The position numbers and the translations under genes were made by a program. The notes beneath the pieces were generated by a model. It was not told the origin of the DNA. It did no database searches and saw nothing but the letters and a program-made list of their open reading frames with translations. Positions 1 to 5,113 of a stretch of 7,419 bases of DNA are shown here, piece after piece; positions within the stretch are counted from its first letter, which is position 1; every line of letters starts with the position of its first letter. The stretch covers positions 1-7,419 of the forward strand of contig CALKMQ010000226.1 of the NCBI GenBank assembly GCA_938092125.1. Reading direction: 5' to 3'. This stretch comes from an uncultured bacterium (GTDB lineage: Bacteria; Fidelibacterota; Marinisomatia; Marinisomatales; UBA1611).

Positions 1-1737
1 ATCCTCATCATCATAAGCTGATTTTTCAAATTCAAACCAAGTCCCAAATCTCCAATAATTTTTTAATAAAGTCCATGTTTCAAGCTCGATAATATCTTCC
101 AGGACCACATTGTCGCCATTCCATTCTTGTTTTAATTTTAGTTCGATTGAGCTTCCCAAAATTGATCCAATAGGCTCTTGTTGTCTAAGCTTAATCATCA
201 TTCCAGCCCAAGATAGATCATTTCTTTTTAGATATCCAATATCATTGATATCAAATTTGTCATCATAACGTCCATGCCACAATCTAGTTTCCCACCATTT
301 AGGGTCTTTATATCCAATGTTAAATCTATAGGCATTTCCTTTTTCATTTGCATTTGAGCTGACTATTTGCCCGTTGGAAAACAGCCTATTGTTCAGCAAA
401 GCAATCTTCCAATCAATTCCTGCCACATTAGATGAATTAATGTTTTTCCTAGTTACATCGGTAGCCATGAAACCAACTCTAGAAAATTTATTTATAATTG
501 ATTTTTCAATTCTACCCACAGAATAATTGGTTTGAGGTTCAACTAGAAAACTTTCTTTTTTATTATTTGAATTAATTAAATCTGCACTCTCTTCAGATGT
601 AATAGCATTTATTATTCCATAATTCCATCCAGACATTGTAGATCCAAGCAGTTTAAGCGCACCTATAATAGTAGTATTATCTGAAGAGTTTTCTAGATCA
701 CCACTATCTGGTTCAAAATAGCTTGGAGCAGACCCAATTCTTCTTGAATGAAATAAATTTAATTTATGTTGAAAAAAACTAGCTCCTTCAGAAAAGAATG
801 GTCTTTTCTCATCATAAAATGTCTCAAATGCACTAAGATTTAAAACAGATGGGTCTGCCTCCACTTGACCAAAATCAGGATTTACAGTTGCATTAATTAC
901 AGCACTTGAACTCAGTCCGTATCGTAAATCCAAACCATAATTGAAATTATTTTTTTCTTCACCAAAGCTTGATAAACCGTAGGGCACTATTTCTACTTTT
1001 TTTGGTTCAGGAATATCATTTAATCCTTTTAATACACCAAATGATGAAACTATACCAACATGGGATTTTTCTCTTCCAGGCCAAAGAACTTCTTCTTGAG
1101 TTTTATGAATATGCCTATTAAATGATATGCCCCAAATCATATCTTTTTTATTCTCAAATTGAAAAACAGAAAATGGAATTTTTACCTCCGCAACCCAGCC
1201 ACTATCATTTTTTGAAACGGCAGCATCCCAAACTGCATTCCAACTTCTATCATAGTCTTCCTGACCAGATACATTAACGTCAATTTTTACTCCAGCTGCG
1301 TTTATACCGAACCATTTACCATTATAGTCATCATTCCTTGAATCAATTGCAAGTCCAACGAAATCAGCTGCATTATTAAAACCATCCATGTATGCGTCTC
1401 TTCTTGTGACAGGAGCTCTAATTTTATCAGGCCTTGCATCAAAATTTTCAAAAGCTATATAAATTGCATTATCATCATGTAAAATTCTAACTGTTGTTTT
1501 TTCAGAGGGTACCCCAAATTCGATTGGTTCAATTTGATGGAAATCCTCTAACGGTATCGCATCAGTCCAAGAGACATCATCAAGAATACCATCAACAATC
1601 GGTGCATTCTCACATCTGGACGAGTAGGCAATTTTATACCTTAATGAATCGGGGTTAATGTTTTTTCTACTATTACCGTTGCCATAAGTAACAATACTTA
1701 AAAAAAACAGAATAAAGAAAAATTTAATATAAATCAT
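1..1737 (-). CDS. Exported CBM9-like / DUF5916 protein, C-terminus outside window
   Basis: From ATG at 1735-1737 the minus strand stays open for exactly 579 codons to the window edge with no stop, so the 3' part of the gene is missing. Residues 1-20 look like a signal peptide (one Lys, then a hydrophobic run FFFILFFLSIV), so export is likely. Residues about 41-235 form a carbohydrate-binding family 9-like domain: PIVDGILDDVSW near 47-57, and later GWVAEVKIPFSVFQF and WGISFNRHI (180-210). The DUF5916 hallmark follows: NPDFGQVEADPSVLNLSAFE from residue 286, then YDEKRPFFSEG. The remainder alternates aromatic and polar residues like beta-strands, consistent with the barrel-like region predicted for this family. 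Family members are often 700-900 residues, so perhaps 150-300 are missing. The biochemical function is unknown; ligand binding or an outer-membrane role is inference. No Shine-Dalgarno sequence precedes the ATG; the start was chosen because the signal peptide begins there. Confidence 0.9.
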   Translation of the reverse strand, partial: MIYIKFFFILFFLSIVTYGNGNSRKNINPDSLRYKIAYSSRCENAPIVDGILDDVSWTDAIPLEDFHQIEPIEFGVPSEKTTVRILHDDNAIYIAFENFDARPDKIRAPVTRRDAYMDGFNNAADFVGLAIDSRNDDYNGKWFGINAAGVKIDVNVSGQEDYDRSWNAVWDAAVSKNDSGWVAEVKIPFSVFQFENKKDMIWGISFNRHIHKTQEEVLWPGREKSHVGIVSSFGVLKGLNDIPEPKKVEIVPYGLSSFGEEKNNFNYGLDLRYGLSSSAVINATVNPDFGQVEADPSVLNLSAFETFYDEKRPFFSEGASFFQHKLNLFHSRRIGSAPSYFEPDSGDLENSSDNTTIIGALKLLGSTMSGWNYGIINAITSEESADLINSNNKKESFLVEPQTNYSVGRIEKSIINKFSRVGFMATDVTRKNINSSNVAGIDWKIALLNNRLFSNGQIVSSNANEKGNAYRFNIGYKDPKWWETRLWHGRYDDKFDINDIGYLKRNDLSWAGMMIKLRQQEPIGSILGSSIELKLKQEWNGDNVVLEDIIELETWTLLKNYWRFGTWFEFEKSAYDDED

Positions 1738-1782
1738 TAAAAGTGTTAATAAGTTTATTTGGTTGTGGATTTTAAGTATCTA

Positions 1783-1818
1783 TAATTTTTTAAATTTTGT
1801 GAAAATTCTAAAAAATTA
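1783..1818. repeat. Long A/T-only inverted repeat (hairpin or operator-like)
   Basis: TAATTTTTTA (1783-1792) pairs fully with TAAAAAATTA (1809-1818). Inside it, AATTTT (1793-1798) pairs with AAAATT (1802-1807). The loop is GTG and there is one bulged C at 1808. That makes 16 pairs, all A-T, in 36 bases. It lies 45 bases upstream of the CBM9-like/DUF5916 gene and about 130 bases past the end of the protease gene, both read on the minus strand. It could be a terminator for the protease unit, a 5' leader hairpin, or a protein-binding palindrome. Long A and T runs make chance pairing easier here, so the role is undecided. Confidence 0.5.
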
Positions 1819-1948
1819 GTAATTCTTAATAGAATCAATAGACATTATAAAATTTAATCATTTATGAAATTTAAAATATGATACAATTTAATTTATTGGT
1901 TATCTCTTTTATTAAAACTAACAGGTTTTTGACCTTTCCATTTTCCCC

Positions 1949-3193
1949 TTAGATAGCATCGAAATATATTACAGCTTTAATACGGTCAATAGTTGGAGGA
2001 TGGCTGTAAGACAAGAATACTTTGAGTGGATGAGGAGTTAAATGAGATAAATTATTAGCGGCTAGACCTACTAACATACTGATCAAGGCTTCTTTGTTTT
2101 TCGTTGTTTGCAAAGAATAGTTATCTGCTTCAAACTCATTTTTTCTTGAAATAGCATTAGAGACAACTGAAGTAATCATCGTAACTGGGGCATACAACAT
2201 TGAAAAAAATATAAGACCCGCATGAACAGATAAATCATTTACACCGAAAACTCTAAATAGCGCATAATCATTCATTATGAAGTTGAAAACAAAAAGCATT
2301 ATACCAGTTTCAACGATGCCAATAATGGTCCCATGTATTATATGTTTTAATTTGTAATGCCCAACTTCATGCGCCACTACTGAAACAATTTCATCGTTCG
2401 TGTGTTTTTCAACTAAAGTATCAAAGATTGCTATTCGACGTGATTTACCAAAGCCACTAAAATATGCATTCGAATGCGCACTCCTCTTACTGCCATCCAT
2501 AATATCTATACGAGCGAGAGGAAAATCTACTTGGGTAGTGTATTTTTCTATTGCTTTTCTAAGCTCACCGTCTTCTAATGGTGTGAACTTATTAAACATT
2601 GGTGAAATGACGTGAATGAATAGGGGTTGAACAGCAATCATAAAAAGCGTAAGTAATGACCATGCTATCAACCATCCAAAATTTTCATATTCATGAAACA
2701 AATACAATATTGGAGTAATTATTATAGAACCCATTACAATAAAAATTGCATATCCCTTTATTTTGTCAGATATAAACAAGCCAACGGTGGTCTTATTAAA
2801 ACCAAAATTTTCTTCAATGACAAATGTGCTGTAGAGCGAAAATGGTAGACTAATGATATCTTGGAAAATATAAATTATTGAAATAAATAAAAGGCCCTGC
2901 AAAATGAAACGATTTGTCTGCAAATTAACAAAATCATTAAGCACTCCAAAAATGCCTAGGTGTATCACTAGAAAAATTAGAACAATACTAAACGTACTTG
3001 AAACTAAACTGAATTTAGTTTTAGTCTTTAAATACTGCTGCGATTTGGCATATTTTTTTTTGTCAAATGCTTTTTTAAAATGATCTGGTATGTCTTGGTT
3101 AATATTACCTAAATCTAAAAAAGAACTTACGCTTGAGATTACATACTCGAATACAATTGCCGATATAATGATATAATAATAAATATTCTCCAA
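1949..3193 (-). CDS. Ste24-like M48 family membrane metallopeptidase (CAAX prenyl protease type)
   Basis: A 414-residue zinc protease of the inner membrane, normal in length for the Ste24/M48A family. The zinc motif HEVGH is at 275-279 (His275 and His279 bind zinc, Glu276 is catalytic). The third ligand is probably Glu353 in NEFEAD (352-357). Other family blocks are SLPFSLYSTFVIEENFGFNK (115-134), FNKFTPLEDGELR (200-212), MDGSKRSAHSNAYFSGFGK (232-250) and the C-terminal SHPPTIDRI (397-405). About seven hydrophobic segments are visible, near 4-25, 61-84, 95-121, 144-168, 172-199, 287-309 and 322-345. In eukaryotes the family trims prenylated proteins. Bacteria generally lack that pathway, so a role in membrane-protein turnover is inference. 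The start is TTG at 3193 and is supported by an upstream AAAGG; no ATG occurs near the N-terminus. It follows murQ by 20 bp, so the two are probably co-transcribed. Confidence 0.93.
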   Translation of the reverse strand: MENIYYYIIISAIVFEYVISSVSSFLDLGNINQDIPDHFKKAFDKKKYAKSQQYLKTKTKFSLVSSTFSIVLIFLVIHLGIFGVLNDFVNLQTNRFILQGLLFISIIYIFQDIISLPFSLYSTFVIEENFGFNKTTVGLFISDKIKGYAIFIVMGSIIITPILYLFHEYENFGWLIAWSLLTLFMIAVQPLFIHVISPMFNKFTPLEDGELRKAIEKYTTQVDFPLARIDIMDGSKRSAHSNAYFSGFGKSRRIAIFDTLVEKHTNDEIVSVVAHEVGHYKLKHIIHGTIIGIVETGIMLFVFNFIMNDYALFRVFGVNDLSVHAGLIFFSMLYAPVTMITSVVSNAISRKNEFEADNYSLQTTKNKEALISMLVGLAANNLSHLTPHPLKVFLSYSHPPTIDRIKAVIYFDAI

Positions 3194-3201
3194 AATAATA
3201 A

Positions 3202-3206
3202 CCTTT
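3202..3206 (-). promoter_or_regulatory. Ribosome binding site supporting the TTG start of the M48 protease
   Basis: On the minus strand AAAGG (within AAAAAGG) sits 8 bases before TTG at 3193-3191, in the 20-bp gap between the murQ stop and this gene. It decides the start: no ATG is available nearby and the first hydrophobic segment begins only a few residues in. Of the starts visible in this window, it is the only one with a clear Shine-Dalgarno sequence. Confidence 0.65.
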
Positions 3207-3213
3207 TTATATT

Positions 3214-4110
3214 TTATATATTGGTAGCATTTCGAAGTGAACCATTAGCAATTTTAATAAATTCGAGCGCTTTAACATAATCACATGAGTTTGAAATCAT
3301 TACAATTGCGACTTTCACAGATTTATTCGCTTCAAATAAAGCTTTTTTTGACGCATCATAATCAAGACCTGTGACTTGTTGAATAATTCTTGTGCCTCGA
3401 TCTACCAGTTTATCATTCACCGCCATTAGGTCTATCATAAGATTACCATAAACTTTCCCCATAGAAATCATCGTAGCTGTCGATATCATGTTTAGAATCA
3501 TCTTCGTTGCTGTTCCAGCCTTCATTCTGGTTGATCCTGCTATTATTTCAGGCCCGGTATCAACAGCAATAACTGTGTCTACCTCTGCTGATAAAAAAGG
3601 AGTAGGATTAGTAATCAAATAAGCTGTTTTAGCCCCCTTTTCTTTTGCATGTTCAAGAGCAGATATAACATATCTTGCAGCACCACTACAACTTATGCCT
3701 ATTAGTGTATCCTTTGAATTTATGTCAAAATATAATAAATCTGTTTTAGCTTGAGCTTTATCATCTTCAGCGCCTTCAATAGATTCTTGCAATGCTCTGT
3801 CCCCACCTGCGATAACGCCTATGAACCAGTCTTTTGGAACAGAATAAGTTGGTGGGCACTCTGAAGCATCTAGTACACCTAGCCTTCCACTAGTCCCAGC
3901 TCCCACATAAAAAACTCTTCCTCCGCTACTAAGGCTAGATTTTGCGTACGAAACAACTTCCTCTACATCTGACAAAACTTCATTAACAGCAAAAGCAATT
4001 TTTTGATCCTCTTTATTTATCGTCTCAAGTATATTAGGAACTGTGAATTGGTCAATCTCTAATGAATTTTTATTTTGCTGTTCTGTTTTTAATGTTTCTC
4101 GCTTAATCAT
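3214..4110 (-). CDS. murQ: N-acetylmuramic acid 6-phosphate etherase
   Basis: MurQ cleaves the D-lactyl ether of MurNAc-6-phosphate in the cytoplasm to give GlcNAc-6-phosphate and lactate, a step in peptidoglycan recycling. At 298 residues it is full length for the family. The sugar-phosphate-binding SIS fold shows as GGRVFYVGAGTSGRLGVLDA (63-82), followed by SECPPTYSVP. Glu84 and Glu115 (in IEGAEDD) align with the catalytic pair known in E. coli MurQ. The family signature TGPEIIAGSTRMKAGTATK is at 185-203, and VNDKLVDRGTRI follows at 231-242. One oddity: the loop usually read as ASGRTPYV is CSGAARYV here (141-148). The ATG at 4110 is the only reasonable start and has no Shine-Dalgarno sequence. 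Its start codon is 20 bp from that of divergent prmA. No anhydro-MurNAc kinase (AnmK) or PTS transporter (MurP) gene is in the window, so the source of substrate is not visible. Confidence 0.95.
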   Translation of the reverse strand: MIKRETLKTEQQNKNSLEIDQFTVPNILETINKEDQKIAFAVNEVLSDVEEVVSYAKSSLSSGGRVFYVGAGTSGRLGVLDASECPPTYSVPKDWFIGVIAGGDRALQESIEGAEDDKAQAKTDLLYFDINSKDTLIGISCSGAARYVISALEHAKEKGAKTAYLITNPTPFLSAEVDTVIAVDTGPEIIAGSTRMKAGTATKMILNMISTATMISMGKVYGNLMIDLMAVNDKLVDRGTRIIQQVTGLDYDASKKALFEANKSVKVAIVMISNSCDYVKALEFIKIANGSLRNATNI

Positions 4111-4115
4111 AATCT

Positions 4116-4121
4116 TATAAT
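4116..4121 (+). promoter_or_regulatory. Perfect TATAAT -10 box just before prmA (probable leaderless start)
   Basis: TATAAT matches the sigma-70 -10 consensus exactly and ends 9 bases before the prmA ATG at 4131. Transcription would begin about 7 bases downstream, at or within a few bases of the ATG, leaving almost no leader. This agrees with the absence of a Shine-Dalgarno sequence. The -35 position, around 4093-4098 inside the murQ coding region, reads TGTTTC and is a poor match. The A+T content makes chance TATAAT matches fairly common, so this is only moderately sure. Confidence 0.45.
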
Positions 4122-4125
4122 TTAC

Positions 4126-4131
4126 ATCATA
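4126..4131 (-). promoter_or_regulatory. Candidate -10 box (TATGAT) for murQ
   Basis: Read on the minus strand, TATGAT matches the -10 consensus at five of six positions. It lies 15 bases before the murQ ATG, so a transcript would have a leader of roughly 8 bases or less. The first base of the prmA start codon is part of this box. The -35 region would lie within prmA codons and has no good match. It faces the prmA -10 box, so the two promoters could not easily be open at the same time. This is inference from position and motif only. Confidence 0.25.
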
Positions 4132-5021
4132 TGCCCGCTTGGAAAAATATAACGCTTAATATACCTGAAGGTGACTTAAATGAAATTTCTGAAAAAATTT
4201 CAGAAATAAATAGAGTTCTTTCTATTACAATTTTAGATAGGGCAAATGAGGTTGATTCTCGGTGGTTTGATGAAAATGAGACTATCCGAGACCTTGACGG
4301 ACAAACTCATTTAATTAGATTACTGACATCTGCTTCTGTCGATTCCTTTACAATCAATGAAGAAATATGTAAAAAGCTTGATAGTGAGGTAATTGAAGTT
4401 TTGAATGAAGAGATTTTTGAAGATCGAGACTGGATTCAATATTCAAAAAGTCAATTTAGAGAAATTCAAATAACCAATGGTTTAACAATAGTACCACCAT
4501 GGGTTGTTGATAAAAATCAAAGTGGAGTTTCAATTATTATAGAACCTGGTTCAGGGTTTGGAACGGGGTCACATCCAACGACAAAACTTTGTTTAAAATG
4601 GATTGAAAAGAATATTAAACCCGATTATCAATTACTTGATTATGGATGTGGCTCAGGAATATTATCAATAGCCGCAGCAAAACTGGGGTGTTCAAAAATT
4701 GATGGCATTGACAATGATCACCAAGCACTGGCGAATGCAGAAAGAAACAAATTACTTAACTCATCCAACGTTAAATTTTTTCATTCTGATACTTATGTTC
4801 AAAAAAAAGATTATGATCTTACTGTTGCAAATATCTTATTAAATACAATTATACAACTAAAAGAAAAACTAATTTCAAGTTTAAAACCCAAAGGAACGTT
4901 AATTCTAAGTGGAATTCTTGAAGATCAAGCATCCTCTATCATTGACACTTTTAGAGACGAAATGGTGTTAAGTATAATTGACCAAAATGAAGGATGGTTG
5001 CTAATGAAAGGTCAAAAATAG
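4131..5021 (+). CDS. prmA: Ribosomal protein L11 methyltransferase
   Basis: PrmA uses S-adenosylmethionine to trimethylate amino groups of ribosomal protein L11 in the cytoplasm. The 296 residues match the family length (about 290). An N-terminal L11-binding domain (1 to about 95, opening MPAWKNITLNIPEG) is followed by the Rossmann methyltransferase domain. FGTGSHPTT (143-151) is the PrmA signature. DYGCGSGILSIAAAKLG (170-186) is SAM-binding motif I, and GIDNDHQALANAERN (192-206) contains the acidic residue expected to hold the ribose. VANILLNTI (232-240) and LSGIL (259-263) are the later family motifs. The usual DPGLAFGTG reads EPGSGFGTG here. DRDWIQYSKSQF (99-110) and VPPW recall proteobacterial PrmA. 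The start fits the family N-terminus and lacks a Shine-Dalgarno sequence. The gene diverges from murQ and converges on the GH63 gene. Confidence 0.95.
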   Translation: MPAWKNITLNIPEGDLNEISEKISEINRVLSITILDRANEVDSRWFDENETIRDLDGQTHLIRLLTSASVDSFTINEEICKKLDSEVIEVLNEEIFEDRDWIQYSKSQFREIQITNGLTIVPPWVVDKNQSGVSIIIEPGSGFGTGSHPTTKLCLKWIEKNIKPDYQLLDYGCGSGILSIAAAKLGCSKIDGIDNDHQALANAERNKLLNSSNVKFFHSDTYVQKKDYDLTVANILLNTIIQLKEKLISSLKPKGTLILSGILEDQASSIIDTFRDEMVLSIIDQNEGWLLMKGQK

Positions 5022-5036
5022 ATAAAACCTATCTTG

Positions 5037-5060
5037 TTGGTTTATTAAATGATAAACCAA
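5037..5060 (+). terminator. Hairpin after prmA, weak terminator candidate
   Basis: TTGGTTTAT (5037-5045) pairs perfectly over nine bases with ATAAACCAA (5052-5060) around a six-base loop, starting 15 bases after the prmA stop. Only two pairs are G-C and no T-run follows directly, so it is a poor intrinsic terminator alone. The stem could also form in transcripts arriving from the GH63 gene. A smaller TGATT/AATCA stem follows at 5063-5078. Confidence 0.35.
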
Positions 5061-5081
5061 ACTGATTATTAAAAATCAATC

Positions 5082-5106
5082 TAAGAGATAAATTCAACTT
5101 CTCTTA
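5082..5106. terminator. Hairpin between convergent prmA and GH63 gene, possible two-way terminator
   Basis: TAAGAGA (5082-5088) pairs with TCTCTTA (5100-5106) over seven bases around an 11-base loop. On the plus strand TTTT follows immediately (5107-5110), as in an intrinsic terminator for prmA. On the minus strand the stem begins 7 bases after the GH63 stop and is followed, some bases on, by a run of five T. The position between convergent genes supports termination from both sides. The stem is short and its loop long. Confidence 0.4.
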
Positions 5107-5113
5107 TTTTAAC

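Noticed and set aside
1822..1835. ATTCT/AGAAT inverted repeat next to the long AT hairpin
   Set aside because: Five pairs in sequence this AT-rich are expected by chance.
1923..1935. AGGT/ACCT hairpin just after the M48 protease stop as a terminator
   Set aside because: The stem has only four pairs with a five-base loop and no good T-run follows on the minus strand.
1738..1948. A specific promoter for the DUF5916 gene, for example TTTTCA with TAGATA at 17-bp spacing on the minus strand
   Set aside because: The gap is so AT-rich that many similar pairs can be drawn; none stands out enough to annotate.
2400..2615. Open frame of 71 codons on the plus strand
   Set aside because: It lies wholly opposite the M48 protease, around its zinc-site region, and shows no domain or start signal of its own.
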